Assembly (NCBI GenBank): GCA_905478925.1
Contig: CAJQKQ010000098.1
Coordinates: 1 to 42,606, forward strand
From: an uncultured Verrucomicrobiales bacterium
Lineage (GTDB): Bacteria; Verrucomicrobiota; Verrucomicrobiia; Verrucomicrobiales; Akkermansiaceae
Direction of reading: 5' to 3'
Length of the DNA: 42,606 nucleotides
Part shown: in pieces, positions 1 through 9,898 of the stretch
Position numbering within the stretch: position 1 is the first letter of the stretch
Layout of the letters: each line of letters opens with the position of its first letter
Position numbers and translations under genes: made by a program
The notes under the pieces: model-generated
Databases searched by the model: none
Told to the model about the DNA's origin: nothing
What the model saw: the letters and a program-made list of their open reading frames with translations, nothing else

Positions 1-145
1 CTAGAGTTGTGCCAAGCCCGCCTTTCTCGATTGAGGCATTGGTCAGTGCGCTTTTCAAGGCACGTAGCGGCACGAGCGCTGCGGCGTCGCGCGCCTTCAT
101 GGCTGTCTTGATGTCGTCGGAGATTTGGGTGGCTGTGTCGCTCAT
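1..145 (-). CDS. GatB/YqeY domain protein, N-terminal 48 residues (partial)
   Basis: This CDS starts at ATG 145-143 and runs off the left edge of the window, so only the first 48 codons are visible. They read MSDTATQISDDIKTAMKARD and continue with a pattern (KTAMKARDAAALVPLRALKSAL) that is the hallmark N-terminal helix of the YqeY/GatB-tail family, where KxAMKxxD is followed by LRxLxSAL. The family is linked to the tail domain of the GatB amidotransferase subunit and to tRNA-related functions, but its exact role is unclear. An AAGGA stretch lies about 12 nt before the ATG. The following 275 bp (146-420) hold nothing recognisable except the promoter space of the divergent topoisomerase gene. 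Confidence 0.72.
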   Translation of the reverse strand, partial: MSDTATQISDDIKTAMKARDAAALVPLRALKSALTNASIEKGGLGTTL

Positions 146-420
146 GGCCAGATGGTATCCTTGGAAGGACTGCCGCCAAGGAAAAGAGCGCCGAGGAATC
201 ACGGTCGTCGGCATTCATTAAAACCGGGTTTCCGACGTCGCTACGTGACATTACTTGCTAAATCACGTTGAGAAATATGACGATCCTACCATCCCTCAGT
301 TCTCGCGGGTTGCGGGAGAGTTGAGAAAAGGAATTCTAGCGGTCCGGAGTCTGCGGGTTCATAGGGCGTGTCACGAGGGCTTGCCATTGCCCAGAGGACA
401 TTTTACAAACGCGAAGCAAT

Positions 421-2274
421 ATGGCAGCGGGATACACGGAAGCAGACATCAGAAGTCTGGACTGGAGAGAGCACATCCGGATGAGACCGGGAATGTACAT
501 CGGGAAGCTGGGGGACGGATCCTCGGCGGATGACGGGATTTACATCCTGCTTAAAGAGGCGGTGGATAACTCGATCGACGAGCACATCATGGGGCACGGG
601 AAAGAGGTGCGGATCGACATCGACGATGAGGGTCGAGTGGAGGTGCGGGACTTCGGACGAGGGATTCCTCTGGGGAAACTCTTCGACTGCGCTGCTCAGA
701 TCAATACCGGCGCGAAATATGACAGCGAGGCTTTCAAGAAATCCGTGGGTCTGAACGGGGTCGGGATCAAGGCGGTGAATGCGCTTGCGGATTTCTTTGA
801 GATCCAAGCATGGCGTAACGGGGAGACCAAGGCGCTGGAGTTTTCCAAAGGCGAACTGACCGTGGACATGAAGAAGTCGCGCAAGGACGACGGTCTGAAC
901 GGGACGCGGCTTGCCTTTGATATCGACCGCTCGATATTCCCGTCGAAGACGAAATTCCGCGATCAATTTGTGGAAAAGATGTGCCGGTATTATTCATACC
1001 TGAATCCGGCGCTTACGATTATTTTCAACGGCAAGAAATTCCGCTCCAAGGACGGATTGCTGGACTTGCTGAAGGAGGAGATGGAGACAGAGGCACTGTA
1101 TCCGCCTATCCATTTGGTGGGAGACGACATCGAGATCGCGTTCACGCATTGTGCGGAGAGCAGCGAGGATTACTACACGTTCGTCAATGGGCAGAATACC
1201 TCGCAAGGAGGGACGCATCTCGCGGCATTCCGAGAGACGCTGGTACAGGTCATCCGAGGATTCTACAAAAAACAATACGAGCCCTCTGACATCCGCGCGG
1301 GGATCGAGGCGGCGATCTGTGTTCGTATCATCGAGCCGGTTTTTGAGTCGCAGACGAAGACCAAGCTTGGCTCCTCTGTTATTGCTCCGGAAGGGGAGTC
1401 GCTGCGGGCTTTCATCGGGAATTTCCTAAAATCGTCGTTGGATAACTACCTGCACAAGCATCCACAGGTGGCAGATACGATACAGAAACGTATCCTGGCT
1501 GCTGAGCGTGAGCGAAAGGATCTGAAAGGCATCCAGAAGCTGGCTCGGGAGCGTGCCCGCAAGGCGAAGGTGCACAACAAGAAGTTGCGCGATTGCCGGG
1601 TGAGGTTTGACTCGAAGCACAAGCGTCGGGAAGAAAGCACGCTGTTCATCACGGAAGGTGACTCCGCATCCGGCTCGATTACCAAGAGCCGGGACGTGGA
1701 AACGCAGGCGGTGTTTTCCCTGCGAGGGAAGCCACTCAATACGTATTCACTGCCACGGAAAATTGTTTACGAGAACGAGGAGTTTGCGTTGCTCCAGGCT
1801 GCGCTGAACATCGAGGATGGAATCGCCTCACTGCGATACAACAAGGTCGTGATCGCAACCGATGCAGACGTCGACGGCATGCACATCCGGTTGCTTCTGC
1901 TGACATTCTTCCTGCAGTTTTTTCCTGAGATGATACGCGACGGACATCTCCATATCCTCCAGACACCGCTGTTTCGGGTGCGGAACAAGAAGGAGACGAT
2001 CTATTGCTACACCGAGGAGGAGCGCGTCAAAGCGATCGCCAAGCTGGGCAAGAACGCGGAGATCACGCGCTTCAAAGGGCTCGGTGAGATCTCGCCGGAT
2101 GAGTTTCAGTTCATGATCGGCCCCGATATGCGGCTGGATCCCGTGGAGTATGAGGAAGGCAAGGGGGTGAAAGAGCTCCTGGCATTCTACATGGGGAAAA
2201 ATACGCCGAGCAGGCAGGAATACATCATCGAGCACCTGCGCGAGGATGTGGATCGTCAGGTGGCGGTCGCGTGA
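421..2274 (+). CDS. parE: Type IIA DNA topoisomerase subunit B (ParE/short GyrB type)
   Basis: This is the ATPase/TOPRIM subunit of a type IIA topoisomerase (617 aa), which with a ParC/GyrA partner changes DNA supercoiling or decatenates chromosomes in the cytoplasm. The GHKL ATPase domain comes first: N-box EAVDNSIDE around residue 46, GRGIP near 80, then a glycine lid [12 protein letters not shown] transducer with QTKTKLG follows. The TOPRIM domain has EGDSASG near residue 412 and DADVDG near 481, and RFKGLGE lies near the C-terminus. The length fits ParE or the short GyrB form and not the roughly 800-aa GyrB. No parC/gyrA neighbour is visible downstream, where a convergent operon begins, so the partner must lie elsewhere. 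The ATG at 421 has no clear Shine-Dalgarno. The symbol parE is a best guess over gyrB. Confidence 0.88.
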   Translation: MAAGYTEADIRSLDWREHIRMRPGMYIGKLGDGSSADDGIYILLKEAVDNSIDEHIMGHGKEVRIDIDDEGRVEVRDFGRGIPLGKLFDCAAQINTGAKYDSEAFKKSVGLNGVGIKAVNALADFFEIQAWRNGETKALEFSKGELTVDMKKSRKDDGLNGTRLAFDIDRSIFPSKTKFRDQFVEKMCRYYSYLNPALTIIFNGKKFRSKDGLLDLLKEEMETEALYPPIHLVGDDIEIAFTHCAESSEDYYTFVNGQNTSQGGTHLAAFRETLVQVIRGFYKKQYEPSDIRAGIEAAICVRIIEPVFESQTKTKLGSSVIAPEGESLRAFIGNFLKSSLDNYLHKHPQVADTIQKRILAAERERKDLKGIQKLARERARKAKVHNKKLRDCRVRFDSKHKRREESTLFITEGDSASGSITKSRDVETQAVFSLRGKPLNTYSLPRKIVYENEEFALLQAALNIEDGIASLRYNKVVIATDADVDGMHIRLLLLTFFLQFFPEMIRDGHLHILQTPLFRVRNKKETIYCYTEEERVKAIAKLGKNAEITRFKGLGEISPDEFQFMIGPDMRLDPVEYEEGKGVKELLAFYMGKNTPSRQEYIIEHLREDVDRQVAVA

Positions 2275-2286
2275 AGCGTTAGGAGA

Positions 2287-2327
2287 TTTTTACCGCAGAG
2301 TCGCTGAGGTAGCAGAGGTGCACGGAG
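2287..2327. repeat. CGCAGAGG-type dispersed intergenic repeat, copy 1
   Basis: Just after the topoisomerase stop the sequence runs through ACCGCAGAGTCGC, TGAGGTAGCAGAGG and TGCACGGAG, a degenerate tandem of a roughly 9-nt purine-rich CGCAGAGGN unit. A second copy with the same TTTAC lead-in lies at 25678-25710. It is non-coding here. Confidence 0.55.
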
Positions 2328-2357
2328 CTTGGCTTCTGCTGTTTTTTGGGGGGATGA

Positions 2358-2384
2358 AGCCGACACGCGAAGGCGCGTGTGGCT
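2358..2384. terminator. Hairpin between convergent genes (REP-like, AAGG loop)
   Basis: The left arm AGCCGACACGCG (2358-2369), loop AAGG and right arm CGCGTGTGGCT (2374-2384) pair along 11 bp with one bulged G. The hairpin lies between the convergent topoisomerase gene and the HtrA-like gene, so it could terminate both. There is no T-run, and a similar stem/loop style at 26214-26238 suggests a dispersed palindrome family. Confidence 0.5.
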
Positions 2385-2393
2385 CCCGGAGGT

Positions 2394-3296
2394 TCAGTTG
2401 CCTGGCTTCTGGACTGTCGGTGTGATCATGGTGGCGATGCGTTTGTCGCCGCGTGTGATCTCGATGGCAGTGGATTCACCGGGAATTGCGTAGAAAAGGG
2501 CGTTCACGGCATCGGGATATCGAGCCGTCGGATATGAGCCAGCTTTCACGAGGATGTCGTTTTCCCTGAGCTTTGACTTTTCAGCTGGAGAGCCCGGCCA
2601 GATCCGGGTGATGCGCGGGATGCTGGATTCCGTGCTCAGCGATAGGCCCATCCATCCGCGGACGAGCTTTTGGTGATCGCCGATGTCATGCGGCACCCGG
2701 TGGACGGCCTGGGCGGGGATTGCGTATGCGGATCGCCTGGATGAGGGCTGAAGGATCAGTCCGACGATATTTCTCTTGGAGTCGATGAGAGGAGTGCCGG
2801 AGGCCGGGATTTTCTTTTGGAAAGAGACGTTCAGAAGACCTAACGGCAAGACTTTGTCGCCGACCTGAGTGACCCATTTCTCGAACCGACAATTTAATAT
2901 CGCGGAGTCGGTGATTGCACGAAGAGCCTGCGATCCGCCGGTTCCGAAGCCCTGCACCCATGTTCCGGCGCTCTTTCCGGATGATGAAGGATTTGTAAAA
3001 AAGCAAAGTCGCGTGAGCTTGTTCCGTCCGGCCAACTTTAGTTGGCTAACCCGGTTCCCCTTGATCCATTTTGCTCCGGTGAGTTCTCCCGAGCCCTGAT
3101 AGACCGAAACGATGTAGCGGCTGTCGGGTGCGGTTACGGCCTTGCCTGCTGTGGAGAGGGGTGAAAATTTGATACCGAAGGTCTCGGGTTGGGCGACGGA
3201 GATTGCCCCTGAAAACAGGATACCCAAGCATACGATCCCGGATATCAGGGAAAAGCGCTCTGCGACCGGCCTTGATGGGCGGTTGGTGGGAACCAT
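2394..3296 (-). CDS. Degenerate HtrA-like protein with C-terminal PDZ domain
   Basis: This 300-aa exported protein has a hydrophobic N-terminal segment (about residues 16-34, followed by SVAQ) that fits a signal peptide or anchor. The middle resembles a collapsed trypsin-like fold: SGTPLID sits where HtrA proteases have GNSGGPLVN, so a serine is kept, but I find no TxxHV histidine motif. It is therefore probably not an active protease. Residues from about 205 on (GWMGLSL, then GSPAEKSKLRENDILVKAG) form a PDZ domain. It is the third gene of a minus-strand set after an ECF sigma factor and a small membrane protein, with a gap of only 18 bp, which suggests an envelope sensing or regulatory role. 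The function is inferred from context. Confidence 0.6.
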   Translation of the reverse strand: MVPTNRPSRPVAERFSLISGIVCLGILFSGAISVAQPETFGIKFSPLSTAGKAVTAPDSRYIVSVYQGSGELTGAKWIKGNRVSQLKLAGRNKLTRLCFFTNPSSSGKSAGTWVQGFGTGGSQALRAITDSAILNCRFEKWVTQVGDKVLPLGLLNVSFQKKIPASGTPLIDSKRNIVGLILQPSSRRSAYAIPAQAVHRVPHDIGDHQKLVRGWMGLSLSTESSIPRITRIWPGSPAEKSKLRENDILVKAGSYPTARYPDAVNALFYAIPGESTAIEITRGDKRIATMITPTVQKPGN

Positions 3297-3314
3297 GATG
3301 GGATCCGTAATGGA

Positions 3315-3686
3315 TTAGAACACCTGCTCGCCTGCATACCCTTCGGAGGAGGGGTCCAACTGTTCCAGCGAGTGAGCGGGGACAACCTGGTGATTCACCG
3401 GGGTGCTGGGCATCGTGTTGATCTCGACGCCACGGGGGACGAGGAAAAACGCGATTGCTGCAGTGGCGTAGGCGAGGCCTGCACCGTAAGCCCATTTCGA
3501 AGGGCTTACCTCGGAGAACCATGAGCGGAGGGGCTCAACAAATGCGGACGGGGCAGACTTTGCTGCCGCTTCCATGCGTTGGTTATGGTGGAATTCCCTG
3601 AGGAAATCCTGCCAATAATCTTCCTCAGGGCGCAGGTTGCTGCGCTGGGAGAGGAGGTTGCTAATTTGTTCGACCGAAGGTTTCAT
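3315..3686 (-). CDS. Putative anti-sigma factor, single-pass membrane protein
   Basis: This is a 123-aa protein with a cytoplasmic N-terminus (about residues 1-65, including DYWQDFLREFHHNQR), one hydrophobic segment around residues 68-84 (GAGLAYATAAIAFFLV) and a short external tail. It starts 52 bp after the ECF sigma factor stop and precedes the degenerate HtrA-PDZ gene. That order and topology are typical of a membrane anti-sigma factor holding its sigma factor at the membrane. No HxxxCxxC zinc-anti-sigma motif is present, so the assignment rests on operon position and topology and not on a recognised domain. Confidence 0.5.
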   Translation of the reverse strand: MKPSVEQISNLLSQRSNLRPEEDYWQDFLREFHHNQRMEAAAKSAPSAFVEPLRSWFSEVSPSKWAYGAGLAYATAAIAFFLVPRGVEINTMPSTPVNHQVVPAHSLEQLDPSSEGYAGEQVF

Positions 3687-3738
3687 GGCGGTTGAAGATT
3701 AAGATTTACAAAATATCAGCGCCGCATGCAATAACTTT

Positions 3739-4338
3739 TTAAAATCTTTCTTCCCAGGTTTCCTGGAGAGCGGATTGAAGTTGCAAGTGCGCATAATGGA
3801 GTCGTGAGCGAATGGTCCCTTCGGAACTGTTCAACACTTGGGCGATTTCCTTGTGGGATAGGCCCTGGATGTCGAACAGCGTCACGACCATTCTGTGGGA
3901 TTCAGACAGCTTCATCAGGGCTTCGTTCAATTTTATCTGGAGCTCGTTGATGCTGGACTGTCGCTCGGGGTTCGCATCGTTGGTGGTATCGATCAGTGCG
4001 GGGTTTTGATGGATGGCCTCTTCCATCTCGTTGATGCTGCTTGTTGCACGGTTCTTGCGCTTCTTCAGGAAGTTCAGCGTGCGGTTCGTCGCGATCTGAT
4101 AGATCCAGGTGTAGAAGGTCGATTTTCCCTGGAATTTGGGGAGAGATTGGTAGGCTTTGGCGAAAATCTCCTGGAGAAGATCGTGGGTGTCCTCCTTGTG
4201 GCTCGTCATCGAATAGACGAGCCCGAAGAGTTTATCACCATACTTCAAGATCAAGGCATCGAAAGCCCGCGTATCGCCATCCTTGGCGCGGGAAACGAGG
4301 TCTTGGTAAGGGTCGGGGGGACGTGACTGACGGAACAT
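3739..4338 (-). CDS. ECF-type RNA polymerase sigma factor
   Basis: This is an extracytoplasmic-function sigma-70 family factor (199 aa) that directs RNA polymerase to a dedicated promoter set. Region 2 is clear: AFDALILKYGDKLFGLVYSM, then DLLQEIFAKAYQSLPKFQGKSTFYTWIYQIATNRTLNFLKKRK, the classic DxxQExF and W-IxxIAxN pattern. Region 4 follows (LSESHRMVVTLFDIQGLSHKEIAQVLNSSEGTIRSRLHYAHLQL), a helix-turn-helix for the -35 element. I place the start at ATG 4338 (MFRQSRPPDPY). The frame stays open to 4557, but that extension translates REP hairpin DNA. The gene heads a minus-strand operon with the putative anti-sigma and HtrA-PDZ genes. Confidence 0.88.
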   Translation of the reverse strand: MFRQSRPPDPYQDLVSRAKDGDTRAFDALILKYGDKLFGLVYSMTSHKEDTHDLLQEIFAKAYQSLPKFQGKSTFYTWIYQIATNRTLNFLKKRKNRATSSINEMEEAIHQNPALIDTTNDANPERQSSINELQIKLNEALMKLSESHRMVVTLFDIQGLSHKEIAQVLNSSEGTIRSRLHYAHLQLQSALQETWEERF

Positions 4339-4406
4339 GTGGGGGGGAGATGCGGGTGGGGAGCAGGAAGAATCTGCACGATACCCGTGCGGGTGTAAAG
4401 GGTGGA

Positions 4407-4434
4407 GGAGTGGCGAACGCTGGTTCGCCACTCC
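4407..4434. repeat. REP hairpin 1 (RAYT-associated)
   Basis: A perfect 12-bp inverted repeat, GGAGTGGCGAAC / GTTCGCCACTCC, with a GCTG loop. It lies upstream of the RAYT remnant. The same stem recurs at 4465-4486 with the loop reading CAGC, meaning the opposite orientation, and at 5132-5158 and 5168-5205. Confidence 0.85.
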
Positions 4435-4464
4435 TCGCATTGTGAGCTTGATTCTAGGTTTTGT

Positions 4465-4486
4465 GTGGCGAACCAGCGTTCGCCAC
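4465..4486. repeat. REP hairpin 2, inverted relative to hairpin 1
   Basis: GTGGCGAAC, loop CAGC, GTTCGCCAC: a perfect 9-bp stem, in opposite orientation to hairpin 1 (loop CAGC instead of GCTG). The two hairpins form a BIME-like pair with a 30-bp spacer and end 14 bp before the presumed RAYT start. Confidence 0.85.
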
Positions 4487-4500
4487 TCCACAGTCTTCCG

Positions 4501-5130
4501 GTGCAATTCTACAACGAATTCAAGGAGACTCGCAAAACGCGGAACCGTCTCCCGCACTGGCAGCAGGACGGTGCGGGCTTTTTCGTGACCTACCGGCTCG
4601 ACGATTCGATCCCGGCGGGGATGATGGAGAAATGGCGAGAGGAAAAGGCGACTTGGTTGGCGAAATATCCCCAGCCGTGGGACGAAGAAACCGAATCAGA
4701 ATACCACCGGAAGTTTACGTATGAATTGGACCGTTTGATGGATTGTGGATACGGGAGCTGTGTTCTGTAACGACTCGGTTCGATCAGGATTTTGGAGGAA
4801 TCATTTGGAACGTTCGATGGAGTGAGATACGAACTCCACTGCCGGGTGGTTATGCCCAACCATGTGCATGTTCTGTTTTCCCTGAAGGAAGGGATGAAAC
4901 TGGAAAAGGTAATGGCGACGTGGAAGAACTATACGGCCAGCAGGATCAACGCGGAGTTAGGGTAGGAGGGAACCCTGTGGCAGAAAGATTACTTTGATCG
5001 GATGATACGGGATTGGGATCATTTCGCGAGGGTGGCGCGGTATATCAGGCGGAATCCTGTGAAGGCGAAACTACCGGAAGGCGAGTATAGCCTATACGAA
5101 TCGGAGTTGGTGAGGCGGGTTCTGGGGTGA
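4501..5130 (+). pseudogene. REP-associated tyrosine transposase (RAYT), broken by two in-frame stops
   Basis: Read in one frame from GTG 4501 to TGA 5128-5130, this is a full-length RAYT of 210 codons. RAYTs are Y1/HUH single-strand transposases that act on REP hairpins. The N-terminus has the family signature RLPHWQQDGAGFFVTYRLDD, then WREEKATWLAKYPQPWDEETE. The HUH motif is in VVMPNHVHVLF (around 4850-4882), and the tyrosine region is [13 protein letters not shown] near 5040. Two premature stops interrupt it without a frameshift: TAA 4768-4770 after YGSCVL, and TAG 4963-4965 after INAELG. Both catalytic motifs lie after the first stop, so the locus should be inactive. The flanking REP hairpins on both sides confirm the identity. 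Confidence 0.86.
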
Positions 5131-5131
5131 T

Positions 5132-5158
5132 GGAGTGGCGAACGCTGGATTGCCACTC
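5132..5158. repeat. REP hairpin 3 (degenerate)
   Basis: GGAGTGGCGAACGCTGGATTGCCACTC starts one base after the RAYT stop codon. It has the sequence and orientation of hairpin 1, with mismatches in the right arm (GATTGCC instead of GTTCGCC). Confidence 0.8.
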
Positions 5159-5167
5159 TATGGCATT

Positions 5168-5205
5168 GGAAGGGAGGGGCGAACCAGCGTTCGCCCCTCC
5201 CTTCC
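5168..5205. repeat. REP hairpin 4, perfect 17-bp stem, likely phoH terminator
   Basis: GGAAGGGAGGGGCGAAC (5168-5184), loop CAGC, and a perfectly complementary right arm ending at 5205. The loop-proximal part GGCGAAC/GTTCGCC matches the other REPs, while the stem base is extended. It ends one base before the phoH stop codon (5207-5209), so it also serves as a strong 3' structure for phoH transcripts. Confidence 0.85.
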
Positions 5206-5206
5206 G

Positions 5207-6163
5207 CTATTCGCGGAATTTTTCGTAGGCATTGACGATGTGTTCGACGATGGGGTGGCGGACGATATCGGCAGGGGAGAAGCGGTTGAAAGAGATGTCT
5301 TCAATGTCAGCAAGGGCATGTTCTGCCTCATACAGTCCGGAGCGAACACCGGGTTTGAGATCGATTTGGGAGGAGTCCCCGGTGATGACGATCTTCGAAT
5401 CCTCACCGAGGCGGGTGAGTGTCATGAACATCTGCTCGCGGGTGGTGTTCTGGGCTTCGTCGAGGATAACGAAGGATCGCGAAAGGGTGCGCCCGCGCAT
5501 GAAGGCGAGGGGGGCGATCTCGATGATCTCTTCGTCGAGGTAGCGCTGGGCTTCCTCGGGATCGAGCATGTCATGGATTGCGTCGTAGAGCGGGCGGAGG
5601 TATGGCGCGACCTTTTCCTTGAGGTCGCCGGGGAGGAAGCCGAGGGCTTCTCCAGCCTCGACGGCGGGGCGGGTGAGTATGATGCGGTGGATGGCGCGCT
5701 TTTTCAGCAAGTGCAGGCCGACGGCCATGGCGAGGTAGGTCTTGCCGGTGCCGGCGGGGCCGAGGCCGAAGGTGACGTCGTTTTCCTGGATCGCTTTTAC
5801 GTAGGCGAGCTGGTTGGGCGTGCGCGGGGAGACAGTCTTGCGGTTGCGGGAGCCGACAAGCCTGACCGTGGATAGCGAGTTCAGCGGGGTGTCGCCGGAT
5901 TGTTTCGCGATGTCCACGGCGAGTCGGAAATCGCGATCCGAGATGTGGAGGCCGTTGCGTTGCGTGGATTCCAGGTCTTCGAAGGTTTTCCTGGCTAGAA
6001 GCGTTGCTGGCTCGGGGCCGGTGAAACTGATCCAGCCATCACGAGTCACGGTCTTCACCTCCAGCGACACTTCGAGATAGGAGAGGTTGCGGCGGTCGTT
6101 CGCGAACAAGCCCTGGAGGAACTGCGGGGTGTCGTATTCGATTTTTAGGGTGATTGGTTTCAT
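5207..6163 (-). CDS. phoH: PhoH family P-loop ATPase
   Basis: This is a PhoH-type cytoplasmic ATPase (318 aa) of the PhoH/YbeZ family, linked to RNA metabolism and ribosome assembly. The N-terminal part (residues 1-100) is the usual KH-like lead. Walker A is GPAGTGKTYLA after LAYVKAIQENDVTFGLG, then RPAVEAGEALGFLPGD, a highly conserved family segment, Walker B SFVILDEAQNTT, and the ITGDSSQIDLP-like stretch ITGDSSQIDLKPG. The frame is open upstream to 6292, but I start at ATG 6163 (MKPITLKIEYD) because the extension translates the neighbouring gene's 3' end and a short repeat. A repeat of the TGATCAC type lies just before the start (6184-6200). ybeY is not adjacent. Confidence 0.9.
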   Translation of the reverse strand: MKPITLKIEYDTPQFLQGLFANDRRNLSYLEVSLEVKTVTRDGWISFTGPEPATLLARKTFEDLESTQRNGLHISDRDFRLAVDIAKQSGDTPLNSLSTVRLVGSRNRKTVSPRTPNQLAYVKAIQENDVTFGLGPAGTGKTYLAMAVGLHLLKKRAIHRIILTRPAVEAGEALGFLPGDLKEKVAPYLRPLYDAIHDMLDPEEAQRYLDEEIIEIAPLAFMRGRTLSRSFVILDEAQNTTREQMFMTLTRLGEDSKIVITGDSSQIDLKPGVRSGLYEAEHALADIEDISFNRFSPADIVRHPIVEHIVNAYEKFRE

Positions 6164-6183
6164 TAAAGAAGTGGAAAGTGCCG

Positions 6184-6200
6184 AGTGATCAGTGATCAGT
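6184..6200. repeat. TGATCAC short-unit repeat before phoH start
   Basis: GAGTGATCAGTGATCAGTG is a two-plus-copy tandem of a 7-nt TGATCAG unit, about 20 bp upstream of the phoH ATG. It overlaps the last codons of the BRCT gene. It belongs to the class of short quasi-repeats that precede several starts in this window. Confidence 0.5.
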
Positions 6201-6881
6201 GGAAGAAGAGTCGATGCTATCGAGAGCTTGGATAAAAATTTCCTCGCGAATGATCCTGAGTTTACATGATTCGCTCTTGAGTTTGAGTGCATGTTCCACC
6301 TTTCGTCCTAAACCGGAGTATGCCCATTGTTCGGAACCTTTTGAGCCAACCACCACATAGTCTGTTTGTCTCGTAGGATTGGCTGACTTTGCGGAAGCTC
6401 CAAGCTCACTAGTGCGCTCCATCAGATCCTTTTTGCTTCCACATAGAAAATTTCCTGTGAACACGAATTCAACACCGTCAAAGGTCAGATCGGAGGGAAC
6501 AATTTCATCGAAAATTAGTGCACATGGCGTTCCGATTGTTGGAGGCGCGTTTGCCGGAGCCTGACTACTTCCAGAAAAAGCGATTTCTTCTAGTATGGTT
6601 GCGATTTCTTTAAGTTCGCTTTCGGAGAGTTTATTGCCTCTACCGGCCAACCGAATGACAGGAAGCAGCTTTCGAATGAAATGCTCAGGAAGATTCTGAG
6701 AATTTGCTTCGACCCACTTGGCCAAAAAAAGTGCTTCCGGCTGGGTAAGTTCGCCATCGGATAGTATTCCTAGAGCTAGACCAGTTAGGACGTCGAAAGC
6801 TTTTCTTTCGGAATACCGCTGCTTTGACCAATCAGTTTTCTCAATGGTCAGCGATGTATCTTTTAAGATGTAGCGTCTCAT
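6189..6881 (-). CDS. BRCT domain protein downstream of ligA
   Basis: This is a 230-aa protein. The N-terminal ~110 residues are helical and have no motif I recognise (LTGLALGILSDGELTQPEALFLAKWVE resembles a small tellurite-resistance/TerB-like helical domain). The C-terminal part (about residues 130-225: GVEFVFTGNFLCGSKKDLMERTSELGA, then TDYVVVGSKGSEQW) is a BRCT domain of the kind found in NAD-dependent ligases and exonuclease-like proteins. It starts 3 bp after the ligA stop and is surely cotranscribed with it. Base composition is clearly AT-richer than phoH or the 5' half of ligA. Its last codons lie in a short tandem repeat. A role in DNA repair with LigA is inferred. Confidence 0.68.
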   Translation of the reverse strand: MRRYILKDTSLTIEKTDWSKQRYSERKAFDVLTGLALGILSDGELTQPEALFLAKWVEANSQNLPEHFIRKLLPVIRLAGRGNKLSESELKEIATILEEIAFSGSSQAPANAPPTIGTPCALIFDEIVPSDLTFDGVEFVFTGNFLCGSKKDLMERTSELGASAKSANPTRQTDYVVVGSKGSEQWAYSGLGRKVEHALKLKSESCKLRIIREEIFIQALDSIDSSSTDH

Positions 6882-6883
6882 AA

Positions 6884-9247
<2,364 letters not shown>

Positions 9248-9289
9248 AGACTAGTGATGGATGGGAGGCAGGCTGGTGTTAGTCTCTCC

Positions 9290-9499
9290 ATTGAGGGTGT
9301 GTGATTTTTATCGGTGTTTCTCACACGAAAGTGAGATCCCGAGGGGAATGCAGTGAATTGCCGTGGGTTGACTCCCTTTCCGGAGATACGGCGCTTGCGT
9401 TTTTGATCAGGACCGACCGAGCCGGATCAGTCCTGCCATGATTGAATGGGCTTGGGCTGCGTCAGGCTAATACATCGATAAAAATCACACTCCCATTGA
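9290..9499. mobile_element. MITE-like element, 200 bp, with terminal inverted repeats and 5-bp target duplication
   Basis: The element at 9295-9494 is exactly 200 bp. Its left end is GGGTGTGTGATTTTTATCG (9295-9313). The right end, read on the minus strand, is GGGAGTGTGATTTTTATCG (9494-9476), so the inverted repeats are 19 bp with one mismatch, extendable to 23 bp with two. It is flanked by the direct repeat ATTGA at 9290-9294 and 9495-9499, a 5-bp target duplication. It has no coding capacity; the interior holds only a small CTCAC/GTGAG hairpin. It fills the space between ligA and the divergent iscA-like gene, so it may carry or displace their promoters. No parent transposase is in the window. 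The combination of ends and duplication makes insertion convincing. Confidence 0.8.
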
Positions 9500-9529
9500 G
9501 GTTTGACTGGAACGTGATGCGGTCGCAGC

Positions 9530-9898
9530 TTGTCGGTGTTGAGCGAGGTGAATTACAAGGTCGGGAACGAGAAACTGGTGAAGGTGCTGGACAATGCGTC
9601 CGGGCATCTCTGTGGGCTGTTGGAGAAACAGGGACGTTCCGACGGTGCGCTTCGCATCGCGGTGATCGGTGGCGGCTGCTCCGGGCTGCAATACAAGATG
9701 GATTTGGTGGACGGGCCACGCGACCGGGACATTTTGGTGCCTAGTAACGGGGTGAACGTGGTGATCGATCCGAAGAGCGCGCTTTTCGTAAGCGGCAGCG
9801 AGCTCGACTACTCGGATGACCTGCAGCAAGGCGGCTTCAAGGTGAGCAACCCGAACGCGGTTGTTACCTGCTCCTGCGGCGAGAGTTTTGCGGCGTGA
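9530..9898 (+). CDS. HesB/IscA-type iron-sulfur cluster carrier
   Basis: This is an A-type carrier (122 aa) that receives and hands on Fe-S clusters in the cytoplasm. The three ligand cysteines are in place: Cys50 in GGGCSGLQY, and Cys114 and Cys116 in VVTCSCGESF, the canonical C-x(63)-C-x-C spacing. The start is uncertain. TTG 9530 is the longest option, and GTG 9536 or TTG 9539 are also possible; none has a clear Shine-Dalgarno. The gene begins about 30 bp after a MITE-like insertion, so its promoter may lie inside the element. It overlaps the J-domain gene downstream by one or four bases. No iscS, iscU or suf genes are visible here. ErpA or IscA cannot be told apart from sequence alone. 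Confidence 0.86.
   Translation: MSVLSEVNYKVGNEKLVKVLDNASGHLCGLLEKQGRSDGALRIAVIGGGCSGLQYKMDLVDGPRDRDILVPSNGVNVVIDPKSALFVSGSELDYSDDLQQGGFKVSNPNAVVTCSCGESFAA

Noticed and set aside
255..533. Frame before and across the topoisomerase start
   Set aside because: It overlaps the topoisomerase coding start in another frame and has no similarity to a known protein.
4339..4557. 73-codon extension of the ECF sigma factor
   Set aside because: The extension translates two REP hairpins. Sigma region homology begins after MFRQSRPPDPY.
4768..4965. Stop-codon recoding or selenocysteine in the RAYT
   Set aside because: The stops are TAA and TAG, with no TGA or known readthrough structure. Ordinary nonsense decay is simpler.
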